In this document: in pieces, positions 34,250 to 42,239 of the stretch | Position numbering within the stretch: the stretch's first letter is position 1 | Layout: each line of letters opens with the position of its first letter | Assembly: GCF_003034965.1 (NCBI RefSeq) | Contig: NZ_PZKE01000002.1 | Span: 1 to 64,000, forward strand | Direction: 5' to 3' | Source of the DNA: Fuscovulum blasticum DSM 2131 | GTDB lineage: Bacteria > Pseudomonadota > Alphaproteobacteria > Rhodobacterales > Rhodobacteraceae | Length of the DNA: 64,000 nucleotides | Notes under the pieces: generated by a model | Seen by the model: the letters and a program-made list of their open reading frames with translations, nothing else | Database searches by the model: none | What the model was told of the DNA's origin: nothing | Position numbers and translations under genes: made by a program

Positions 34250-34671
34250 CTGTCCACCTGATCCGGCGGCAGATGCGGCCATCCGGCCTGAAGATCGACA
34301 TCATGGATCGGGTCGGCGGCGATCAGGTCGGACAGTTCGCTGTGCGCCTCAAGCCGGGGCGCGGCGTCGGTGGGCAGGCGGAACCCTGCGGGCAACGCAG
34401 CTTCGGGGGCGTCAGGCGCTTCGACCAGCAACCCCGCCTGCACACATTCGGCGGCAAATCCGGCAATCCAGTCAGCCGGCGCCCCCGCATCTGCAAGCGA
34501 TGCCGTTTCCACGCCGGTGGACAGCGCGGCCCAAAGCGCCGAGGCGCTGGCGTTCAGGCCGAAATAGCGGCCTGTGCCCAGATCCAGCACAACCACTTCG
34601 CCGTCGAAGTCTTCGAAAACCACATCGTCACTGGAAATACGGTACTTCACGGCAATACCCTCCGTCGGCAA
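34246..34671 (-). CDS. PqqD-like protein with conserved C-terminal tail
   Basis: Residues 10-85 form a PqqD-type peptide-recognition (RRE) domain: YRISSDDVVFEDFDGEVVVL then GTGRYFGLNASASALWAAL. Such domains bind leader or substrate peptides for modifying enzymes. After it comes an unusual tail (residues 100-141) with DPIHDVD (120-126) and GWP (130-132), a motif that looks conserved in form and may contact the partner enzymes or even be a modification site. It is the first gene of the five-gene operon. No separate small precursor-peptide ORF was found within 100 bases upstream. Confidence 0.82.
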   Translation of the reverse strand: MPTEGIAVKYRISSDDVVFEDFDGEVVVLDLGTGRYFGLNASASALWAALSTGVETASLADAGAPADWIAGFAAECVQAGLLVEAPDAPEAALPAGFRLPTDAAPRLEAHSELSDLIAADPIHDVDLQAGWPHLPPDQVDR

Positions 34672-34768
34672 CCGGACCTGGCGGCCCCGGGATCAAGGGC
34701 AGCCTAAGCTCAGGCTCAGATAGGCAATATGTTGCCGATCCTGACCGCGCCGGCAAGGGGCGCGTCAG
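34672..34768. promoter_or_regulatory. Intergenic region between RND pump end and PqqD-like gene
   Basis: Three inverted repeats crowd this short gap: AGCCT/AGGCT (34701-34716), GGCAA/TTGCC with a 4-base spacer (34723-34736) and a stem of 10 pairs with one bulge (34741-34768) that covers the RND stop codon and may terminate the pump transcript. The middle palindrome lies about 52-65 bases before the PqqD-like start, a good position for an operator. Confidence 0.55.
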
Positions 34769-37700
34769 GCAGGATCAGCTTCGGGCGTGGCCGCGGTGTC
34801 CGGGCTGCTGTCCGGCGGCGGGCTGACGCGGAACACCGCGCAGTAAAGGGCGGGCGCGAAGATCAGCGTGATCAGCGTCCCCGCGATGATGCCCCCCATC
34901 ATGGCATAGGCCATCGGCCCCCAGAACACCTGCCGCGAGATCGGGATCAGCGCCAGACTGGCCGCAGCGGCGGTCAGCAGGATCGGCCGCGCCCGGCTGT
35001 CCGAGGCCTCGAACACCGCCTCCCAGCGGCTGCGGCCGGCGGCGACCAGTTGCTCGACCTCATGGATCAGGATCACCGAGTTGCGGATCAGGATGCCGAT
35101 CAGCGCCAGAACCCCCAGAATGGCGACAAACCCCAGCGGCGCGCCGGAAGGCAACAGCGCGGCGACAACGCCGATCAGCCCCAGCGGCGCGACGGCCAGC
35201 ACGATGAACATCAGCCGGAAACTTTGCATCTGGAACATGACCAGCGTCAGCATGATCAGCACCATCAAGGGCACCACGGCCACGATGGGCGCCTGGCTTT
35301 CCGAACTGCTTTCGGCCACGCCCGCCGTGGTGATGCCATAGCCCGCCGGCAGGGCCGCAGCCAGTTCCGCGATGCGCGGGGCCATGTCCTTGACGATGGT
35401 GGTCGGCTGGTCGGCGGTGGCGACGGCGGCCTTGACCGTGATCACCGGCACGCGGTCGCGCTGATGGATCACCGGGGATTCCGCCTCCCAGTCCAGCCGC
35501 GCGAAGGCGGTCAGCGGAACCGAAATTCCGCCAGCCCCCGTGATCTGCATCGAAGCCAGCGATTCCAGCGAACTGCGGTCCTCGATCTGGCCGCGCGCGA
35601 TGACATCGACCAGCAGGTCGCCATCGCGCAGTTCGGTGATGGTGGCCCCTTCGTAAAGCGTGGCCAGCGACTGGGCCACGTCCTTTTGGGTCAGGCCGAT
35701 CTGGCGCAGGCGTTCCTGATCCAGCACCACACGGGCCACGCGGACCGGGCCGCCTTCGTCCAGCGTGATGCCGGTCAGCCGGCCGTCCTGCGCCAGCGCC
35801 GCCGCCACGTCACGGGCGCGGTCCAGCAACAGGCTGCGGTCGGGGCCGCTGATGCGGTATTGCACCGGCTTGCCGACCGGGGGGCCAAGCTCGATCAGCT
35901 TGGTATAGATGTCGATCCCCGGCAGCGTGGCGGCATGGGCGTTCAGGGCGGCACGCAGGGCATTGCGTTCCTCGATTCCCTTGGTCATCACCACGATCTG
36001 GCCCATGGCGGGCGTCGGCGTGGGCGCATCCAGCGACAACAGGAACCGCGGCGCGCTGCGGCCGACATAGGTGCTGTAGAACGCCACCTCGTCGCGCGCC
36101 GAAAGCCAGCTTTCCAGATCGCGCATCCGGGCATCGGTGGCCGCAAGGGTGCTGTTCTGGCGCAGGTTCACGTCCACCAGCATTTCGGGCCGGTCCGAGG
36201 CGGGGAAGAACTGTTGTTCGACATGGCGCAGTCCCACCAGCGACAGGGCAAAGATCGCCACCGTCGCCCCGATGGTCAGCCATTTCGCCCGCATCGCCGC
36301 CCGCAACAGGCGGTGGAAGCCACGGCGCAGCCGGCCCGGTTCGGGGTCATGATGCGGCAGCGCGGCCGGCAGGAAGGTTGCCCCCAGAAGCGGCGCGAAC
36401 AGCACCGCCACGATCCAGGACAGCACCAGCGAGATCGCGATCACATAGAACAGCGAGATGGTATATTCGCCCGCCTGCGAGCTGTTCAGCCCGATGGGAA
36501 TGAACCCCGCCACCGTGACCAGCGTGCCCGACAGCATGGGAAAGGCGATCGAGGTCCAGGCATAGGATGCCGCCTTGGCGCGGCTTTCTCCCATTTCCAG
36601 CCGGGAAATCATCGTCTCGATGGCGATCATCGCATCATCGACCAGAAGCCCCAGCGCGATGATCAGCGCCCCCAGCGAAATACGCTGCAAGGTGACGCCC
36701 ATGAGATCGAGAATGACGAAGGTCAGCGCCAGAACCAGCGGAATGGTCATGGTCACCACCAGCCCGGCGCGCAGCCCCAGCGACACGAAGCTGACCACCA
36801 GCACGATCACCACCGCCTCGACCAGGGCCTTGATGAAGTGATTGACCGATTCCTCAACCACCTTGGGCTGGTCGGCAACCTTGTGAATCTCGATCCCGAT
36901 CGGCTGCTCGGCCTCGACCCGCTCCATCAGCGCGTCCAGCGCGTGACCGAATTCCAGGATGTTCGCGCCCTGCCGCATTCCGACGATCAGCGCCACCGAC
37001 TCCTGCCCGTTGTAGCGGAACAGCGTGTCGGGCGGATCGGTATAGCCGTCGGTGACAGTAGCCACGTCCGAAAGCGTGAAAAATGTCTGGTCAACCCGCA
37101 ACGGCGCGCTGGCCAGATCGGCGGCACTGGCGAAGCGCCCGCTCAGACGCACGGCGACGGTTTCATCGGTGGTGCGGATGGCGCCGGCCGGCACGATGGC
37201 ATTCTGCGCCGCCAGCGTGTTCAGCACCGCCGCACGGTCCAGCCCCAGCGCCGCCAGCTTGCGCACGGAAAATTCGACATGGATCACCGGCGCAGGCAGG
37301 CCGACGATTTCAACCTTGCCGGCGTTTGGCAGGGTCAGGATGGCGCTGCGCACGGCCTCGACCCGGGTCTTCATCTCGCGCGGGGTGAAACCGTCGGCGG
37401 TGAAGGCATAGATGCTGCCGTAAACATCGCCAAAGCCGTCGTTGAAGCTGAAACCCGCGAATTCGGCAGGGAATTCGGGGCGAATGTCCGCCATCATGTT
37501 GCGGATCTTGACCCAGGTCTGGGTGACCGCCGCGCCGCGCGTTTCGGGCAGCAGCTCCACATAGACCACCGCCCGGCCCGGATAGGTTTCAGACCGGGTG
37601 AACTTGAGATTGGGCAGTTCCTGCAGTTTCTTCTCGATCCGGTCGGTCACCTGCACACGGGTTTCTTCCGCGGTGGCGCCCGGAAGGGCTGCCGAAACGA

Positions 37701-37845
37701 CCATGACCTTGATGGTGAAGGACGGGTCTTCCTCGCGCCCGAGCTTCATGTAGGACAGCGCGCCCGCGATCACCGAGACGATGATCAGGAACCAGACCAG
37801 CGAGCGATGCTTGAGCGCCCAGTCGGACAGATTGAACTTGCTCAT
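34765..37845 (-). CDS. RND-family efflux transporter permease
   Basis: The 1026-residue inner-membrane pump has the RND layout: TM1 at residues 13-33, large periplasmic loop, six helices including TM4 with the proton-relay pair in GLLVDDAMIAIE, a second large loop and five more helices. The conserved GREEDPSFTIK after TM1 and NGF-like segment FNDGFGDVYG are typical of the cation/multidrug HAE1-type family, close to TriC/MdtC-like pumps. Drug substrates cannot be told from sequence. It is expressed with two adaptor genes upstream; no outer-membrane channel gene is in the window. Confidence 0.94.
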   Translation of the reverse strand: MSKFNLSDWALKHRSLVWFLIIVSVIAGALSYMKLGREEDPSFTIKVMVVSAALPGATAEETRVQVTDRIEKKLQELPNLKFTRSETYPGRAVVYVELLPETRGAAVTQTWVKIRNMMADIRPEFPAEFAGFSFNDGFGDVYGSIYAFTADGFTPREMKTRVEAVRSAILTLPNAGKVEIVGLPAPVIHVEFSVRKLAALGLDRAAVLNTLAAQNAIVPAGAIRTTDETVAVRLSGRFASAADLASAPLRVDQTFFTLSDVATVTDGYTDPPDTLFRYNGQESVALIVGMRQGANILEFGHALDALMERVEAEQPIGIEIHKVADQPKVVEESVNHFIKALVEAVVIVLVVSFVSLGLRAGLVVTMTIPLVLALTFVILDLMGVTLQRISLGALIIALGLLVDDAMIAIETMISRLEMGESRAKAASYAWTSIAFPMLSGTLVTVAGFIPIGLNSSQAGEYTISLFYVIAISLVLSWIVAVLFAPLLGATFLPAALPHHDPEPGRLRRGFHRLLRAAMRAKWLTIGATVAIFALSLVGLRHVEQQFFPASDRPEMLVDVNLRQNSTLAATDARMRDLESWLSARDEVAFYSTYVGRSAPRFLLSLDAPTPTPAMGQIVVMTKGIEERNALRAALNAHAATLPGIDIYTKLIELGPPVGKPVQYRISGPDRSLLLDRARDVAAALAQDGRLTGITLDEGGPVRVARVVLDQERLRQIGLTQKDVAQSLATLYEGATITELRDGDLLVDVIARGQIEDRSSLESLASMQITGAGGISVPLTAFARLDWEAESPVIHQRDRVPVITVKAAVATADQPTTIVKDMAPRIAELAAALPAGYGITTAGVAESSSESQAPIVAVVPLMVLIMLTLVMFQMQSFRLMFIVLAVAPLGLIGVVAALLPSGAPLGFVAILGVLALIGILIRNSVILIHEVEQLVAAGRSRWEAVFEASDSRARPILLTAAAASLALIPISRQVFWGPMAYAMMGGIIAGTLITLIFAPALYCAVFRVSPPPDSSPDTAATPEADPA

Positions 37846-38903
37846 TCGCCGGCGATCCTTGCCCCGAGTTGCTGCCCGTCGCGGATGGAATTGACCCCGC
37901 GCACCACCACCTCTTCGCCGGCGGCAAGGCCGGTCTCCACGACCAGACGCCCGGCCACGGTGGCGCCAAGGCTGACCTTGCGGCGTTCCGCCTTGCGGTC
38001 AGGCCCCACGACCCAGACATCGACCAGCACACCGTCGCCCATCAGCGCCTCGGGCGGCAGGGTCAGGATCGGGTCTTGCCCGGCATCGACCTGCGCGAAG
38101 ACCAGCGCCCCGATCCGCAGCGCCTGCGCGCCTTCATCCAGCCGGATGCGCAGGCGGTGCGTACGCGCGCCGGGGCTGGCGACCGGCTCGATCAGCCGCA
38201 GCGTGCCCCCCACCGGCTGCGCACCGGGCTGGCGGGTCGAAACGATGAACCGCGCGCCCGGGTCCAGCAGCGCCAGCACCTCGTCCGGCACGTCGATCAG
38301 CGCCTCGCGGCCGGTGCCGGTGGCCAGCGACAGGACAGGGGTGCCCGCGGCGACCTGACTGCCCGGATCGGCCAGCACGCGGGTGACGATCCCGGCATCC
38401 GGCGCGGTCAGCCGGCCGAACCCTTCGGCGTTGCGGGCGCGGTCGCGGTTGGCGCGGGCCGCCTCGACCTGCGCGGCGGTGGCATCGGCCTGCGCCTGCG
38501 CCGCCTCAAGCTGGGCCTGCGCGGCCACGCCACGGCGCGACAGTTCCCTGACCCGCTCAAGGCTTTGCCGGGCAAGCTCGGCCTCGGCCACGGCGGAATC
38601 CAGCGCGGCTTCGGCCAGCGCCAGATCTTCGGCCAGCGTCACCTCGTCCAGCGTGGCCAGCAGATCCCCCGCCGCCACCCGGTCGCCACGTTCGACCGGC
38701 CGGTTCGCCAGCCGCCCGGCGGTCTGGAAGGCCAGCGCGGTTTCGGTTTCGGCCCCGATCACGCCCGGAAAGCGGCGCAGGGGCGCGGTTTCGGTGGTGA
38801 CAATTTCGGAAACCACCGGGCGCGGCGGCGCCTCGACCGGCGTTTCGGCAAACGCCGGGGCGGCAAGCAGGGCAAGCAGCAGGCACACACGCATTGGCGT
38901 CAT
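37842..38903 (-). CDS. RND periplasmic adaptor (membrane fusion protein) 2
   Basis: A 353-residue HlyD-type adaptor with a signal peptide (ALLAAPAFA), a lipoyl-like region (RVAAGDLLATLDE), a long alpha-helical hairpin rich in Ala/Gln/Glu (about residues 95-160), the second lipoyl half (LTAPDAGIVTRVLADPGSQV) and a beta-barrel. It overlaps both the preceding adaptor gene and the pump gene by 4 bases. Confidence 0.9.
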   Translation of the reverse strand: MTPMRVCLLLALLAAPAFAETPVEAPPRPVVSEIVTTETAPLRRFPGVIGAETETALAFQTAGRLANRPVERGDRVAAGDLLATLDEVTLAEDLALAEAALDSAVAEAELARQSLERVRELSRRGVAAQAQLEAAQAQADATAAQVEAARANRDRARNAEGFGRLTAPDAGIVTRVLADPGSQVAAGTPVLSLATGTGREALIDVPDEVLALLDPGARFIVSTRQPGAQPVGGTLRLIEPVASPGARTHRLRIRLDEGAQALRIGALVFAQVDAGQDPILTLPPEALMGDGVLVDVWVVGPDRKAERRKVSLGATVAGRLVVETGLAAGEEVVVRGVNSIRDGQQLGARIAGE

Positions 38904-39949
38904 TTCCCGCCCTCCACCACCACAACCGACCGCCCCGGATACAGCAGGTGAGAGCCCTCGGTGACCACCAGCGTGCCTTCGGCAAGGCCAGAGGAGACCT
39001 CGATCGTGCCCGTGGTGTAGCTTTGCACCTGCACCGGCGCGAGCGCGACCGTCTGAGTCTGCGGGTCAACTACCCAGACGGCCGGCATTCCCTGCGTTTC
39101 GGCCAGCGCCGAAGCAGGCAGGCTGATGGTCGATCCCAGCGGCACGGTGATTTCACCCGAGACCGCCTCACCCAGACCGGGCAACGCGTCGGCGGGGGCG
39201 ATCTCGGCCTTGACCTGCACGGTTCCGGTTGCCTCATTCGCCAGCGGCGCGATGTCGGTCACGCGCGCTTGCCAGGTGGCGGGCGGCGTGCCGATGCGGC
39301 GGATCGGCACCGTGGCGCCCTGCAAACCGTCAAGCTCGGGCACATCGGGCACGTCGAAAACCGCCTCGCGCCGGTCGTCGGTCGCCAGCACCAGAACCGC
39401 CTGCACCGCCCCGACCACCTGCCCGACCTCGGCATCGCGCTCGGTCACGATGCCGGCCGTCGGGGCGATCAGGTAGGTGTCGCGCACCGCCTGTTCGGCC
39501 TTCTTCACCTGCGCCTGCGCCTGATTGCGCGTCGATTCCGCGGTCAGCACCGCCTCTTCCGCGGCGTCGACATCGGCGCGTGTGGCGGCGCCTCGGTCCA
39601 GCAGTTGAACAACACGGTCGCGCGCCTGTGTGGCCTGGCGCAGGCCAGCCTCGGACGCGGCAAGCTGCGCGCGGGCGGCGCGTTCGGCATCGTCCGCCTG
39701 GGCGTGGTCCACCTCGGCCAGCACCGCGCCCGCCGCCACACGGTCCCCGACCGAAACCGACAGCGCGATGATGCGTCCGCCCGAGCGGAACCCGATCTGA
39801 AGGCTTTCGGCCGCCTCGACCGAACCGGACAGCGCGAAGGTCACCTGAAGGGGCGCGGTCCTTGCAACGGCCGCCTCGACCGGAAGCGGGGGTTCGGCCT
39901 GCGCCGCACCGGCCAGAATACAGACAAGAAGAAGGGTCAGCCGCTGCAT
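38900..39949 (-). CDS. RND periplasmic adaptor (membrane fusion protein) 1
   Basis: A 349-residue adaptor starting at 39949 with a signal peptide (MQRLTLLLVCILAGAAQAEP). It has a lipoyl half (VSVGDRVAAGAVLAEVD), a helical hairpin (about residues 95-150), LIAPTAGIVTERDAEVGQVV and the beta-barrel block. It differs in sequence from the second adaptor. Having two adaptors for one RND pump resembles TriABC of Pseudomonas. Confidence 0.9.
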   Translation of the reverse strand: MQRLTLLLVCILAGAAQAEPPLPVEAAVARTAPLQVTFALSGSVEAAESLQIGFRSGGRIIALSVSVGDRVAAGAVLAEVDHAQADDAERAARAQLAASEAGLRQATQARDRVVQLLDRGAATRADVDAAEEAVLTAESTRNQAQAQVKKAEQAVRDTYLIAPTAGIVTERDAEVGQVVGAVQAVLVLATDDRREAVFDVPDVPELDGLQGATVPIRRIGTPPATWQARVTDIAPLANEATGTVQVKAEIAPADALPGLGEAVSGEITVPLGSTISLPASALAETQGMPAVWVVDPQTQTVALAPVQVQSYTTGTIEVSSGLAEGTLVVTEGSHLLYPGRSVVVVEGGK

Positions 39950-40124
39950 CCGAATCGCATCCCCGGAGAACACTTTTACCGATCCGGGAAGATACCGGGT
40001 TTCGCCGGCAGAAATCACCCCCTTTGCGCCGCATCGACGGGACGGAACTTTGGCCCTTCCGTCAGGGTAGCCCGGTCACGTCACTGTCATCTTCCGCTGT
40101 TAAGGCGCTGAACAGAGGTAAGAA

Positions 40125-41600
40125 ATGACCGGATCGACCTACGCCGCCCTTGCCGATGAGATGGATCGGTTGTTGCAGACCATCGAGGCTGGCGCCGCCT
40201 CTGTCGCGGGCCGTTGGGACGGCTGGATCGAGGCGCCCGACTTCGCGCCAAGCGCGGCCAATCTGGCCGCCTATCTGGCGCTGCGCCACCATGATCTGCG
40301 CGATCTGCAACGGCGCTGCATGGCGGCGGGGTTGTCGTCGCTGGGCCGGGCCGAAAGCCGGGTGATGCCCACGCTGCGGGCCGTTCTTGGCCTGCTGCAA
40401 GCCGCCTCCGGCACGCCGTCTGCCGCCCCCCAGCCCGAAGACGCCTTCTTCGCCGGCGAGGCGCGGATCGCCGCGCGGGCCGAAGCCCTGCTGGGGCCCT
40501 TGTCCCCGGAAAGCCCGGTGCGCCTGATGGTCACCCTGCCCTCGGAAGCGGCGGATGATGCGGGGTTCCTGTCCCGTCTGGCCGGGCTTGGGGTCGAGGC
40601 GGTGCGGATCAACGCCGCGCATGACAACGAAGCGGCCTGGGGCCGGATGATCGACCATGTCGATGCGGCAGCACAGGCAACCGGGCGGCGGATGAAGGTG
40701 ATGATCGACCTGCCGGGGCCGAAGATCCGGTCGGGCGCGATCCGGGGCGGCAAGGCGCCGGGACGGGTGCTGCCCGGCGAGACGCTGGCGCTGGCCCGTC
40801 CGGGCAAGCTGGACCGGGTGCCGCGCGGGCTGGCCGCGATGGAATGTACGCTGTCACAGGCCCTTGCCGCAGCGGCGCCGGGGCAGCGGGTTTTCATTGA
40901 TGACGGCAAGCTGGGCTGCACCGTGCTGCGGGCCGAGGATTGGGGGCTGCTGCTGCGGATCGACTGCGGCCCCACTGAGAAGGGCTACAAGCTGAAGCCC
41001 GAGAAGGGCATCAACTTTCCCGATACCGAAATCCGCGTGCCCGCGCTGACCGATGATGACCGCGACATCCTGCGCTTTGCCGCGGCACGGGCGGACGGGA
41101 TCGAGTTTTCCTTCGTGCAGGAGGCCGCCGATGTGGCCGCGCTGCAAGAGGCGCTGGCCGCCCTGCGCCCCGACGACTGGCGCCGGCTGGGGCTGGTGCT
41201 GAAGGTGGAAACCGCGCGCGCGGTGCGCAACCTGCCCGACATGGTGGTCCGCGCGGCCGGCCGGCAGCCGACCGCGATCATGATCGCGCGCGGCGACCTG
41301 GCGGTCGAGATCGGCTTTGCCCGTCTGGCCGAGATGCAGGAGGAAATTCTCTGGATCGGCGAGGCGGCACAGGTGCCGGTGATCTGGGCGACGCAGGTGA
41401 TGGAAAGCTATCTCAAGACCGGCGTGCCCTCGCGCGGCGATATGACCGATGCCGCAATGGCGGCGCGCGCGGAATGCGTGATGCTGAACAAGGGGCCGTA
41501 TCTGTTTGAAGGCATTGCCGAACTTGACCGGCTGGTGCGGCGGATGAACGGCCATATCGCGAAAAAGACGCATTGGATGCGCCCGCTGAACAGTTGGTAG
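40125..41600 (+). CDS. Non-canonical pyruvate-kinase-like protein
   Basis: The central and C-terminal parts (about residues 130-491) follow the pyruvate kinase barrel: MIDLPGPKIRSG (canonical DTKGPEIR), VFIDDGKLG, IMIARGDLAVEIGFARLAEMQEE and SRGDMTDAAMAARAECVMLNKG. Differences are marked: a 110-130-residue N-terminal helical domain replaces the usual short start, RINAAHD stands in place of RxNFSHG, and the C-terminal allosteric domain is absent. Catalysis of phosphoenolpyruvate to pyruvate is therefore uncertain; a related phosphotransfer is possible. Confidence 0.75.
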   Translation: MTGSTYAALADEMDRLLQTIEAGAASVAGRWDGWIEAPDFAPSAANLAAYLALRHHDLRDLQRRCMAAGLSSLGRAESRVMPTLRAVLGLLQAASGTPSAAPQPEDAFFAGEARIAARAEALLGPLSPESPVRLMVTLPSEAADDAGFLSRLAGLGVEAVRINAAHDNEAAWGRMIDHVDAAAQATGRRMKVMIDLPGPKIRSGAIRGGKAPGRVLPGETLALARPGKLDRVPRGLAAMECTLSQALAAAAPGQRVFIDDGKLGCTVLRAEDWGLLLRIDCGPTEKGYKLKPEKGINFPDTEIRVPALTDDDRDILRFAAARADGIEFSFVQEAADVAALQEALAALRPDDWRRLGLVLKVETARAVRNLPDMVVRAAGRQPTAIMIARGDLAVEIGFARLAEMQEEILWIGEAAQVPVIWATQVMESYLKTGVPSRGDMTDAAMAARAECVMLNKGPYLFEGIAELDRLVRRMNGHIAKKTHWMRPLNSW

Positions 41601-41603
41601 GCG

Positions 41604-42167
41604 TCAGCCCATCAGATCGGTCTCGGTCCAGCCAAGCCGGGCCATGTCGCCTGCCCGCGCCGCGGCATCATCGCCCACGATGAATTCATCCAGTTGCGGT
41701 GGCGCGACCGCCGTTGCCGACAGCATGTCATGCACCTGCCCGCGATGGTGGGTCTGGTGCTGGAACAGGTGGCTCAGCACATCGTCGCGGCGGTCGTGCT
41801 GGTCGCGGCTGTCGCGGTCGATCACCACGATGTCGGTCAAGCGGGCCGGGGTCAGGCTTTCCACATGGGCCAGCAGCCGCGCATCCTCGGCCGCCTGCCA
41901 GCCGGCCAGCGTGGCCAGATCCGGGCAGGCGCGGGCCTCGTCCAGCATCGGGCGGTGCAGGCGGCCGCCAAGCAGGGCGTTGATGTAGAAGCGGTCCACC
42001 AGCAGGATGTGGTTCACCGTGGCCCGGATCGAGCCGAAGAACGACGGGCGCGCCGCGTCATAGGCGCCGGGCGGCAGGGTGGCCAGCGCCGCATGAAGCC
42101 GGGCATTGGCCAGCCGGTTGGCCTGCGCCAGCTTGCGGAAGATGCGGACCGGGTCGGAATCGGGCAT
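41604..42167 (-). CDS. DinB/DUF664-type four-helix protein
   Basis: A 187-residue DinB-superfamily protein. The expected metal-ligand histidines appear in ATVNHILLVDRF and HQTHHRGQVHDML. Members include metal-dependent thiol-S-transferases and DNA-damage-inducible proteins; the activity here is unknown. The start at 42167 (MPDSDPVRIF) is preferred to an upstream in-frame codon. It converges on the pyruvate-kinase-like gene with only 3 bases between them. Confidence 0.85.
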   Translation of the reverse strand: MPDSDPVRIFRKLAQANRLANARLHAALATLPPGAYDAARPSFFGSIRATVNHILLVDRFYINALLGGRLHRPMLDEARACPDLATLAGWQAAEDARLLAHVESLTPARLTDIVVIDRDSRDQHDRRDDVLSHLFQHQTHHRGQVHDMLSATAVAPPQLDEFIVGDDAAARAGDMARLGWTETDLMG

Positions 42168-42239
42168 CTGGCGGCGTCCTTTCAGCAAAACAGACCGGCA
42201 GAGTGCCGTGTCCTGGTCCATCGGATCAAGGGGCTGGTC

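Noticed and set aside
34729-38358. A 1209-codon open frame on the plus strand
   Set aside because: It lies opposite the RND pump and adaptor genes, is rich in His, Arg, Gln and Gly without any domain, and is the mirror of high-GC codons in the real genes.
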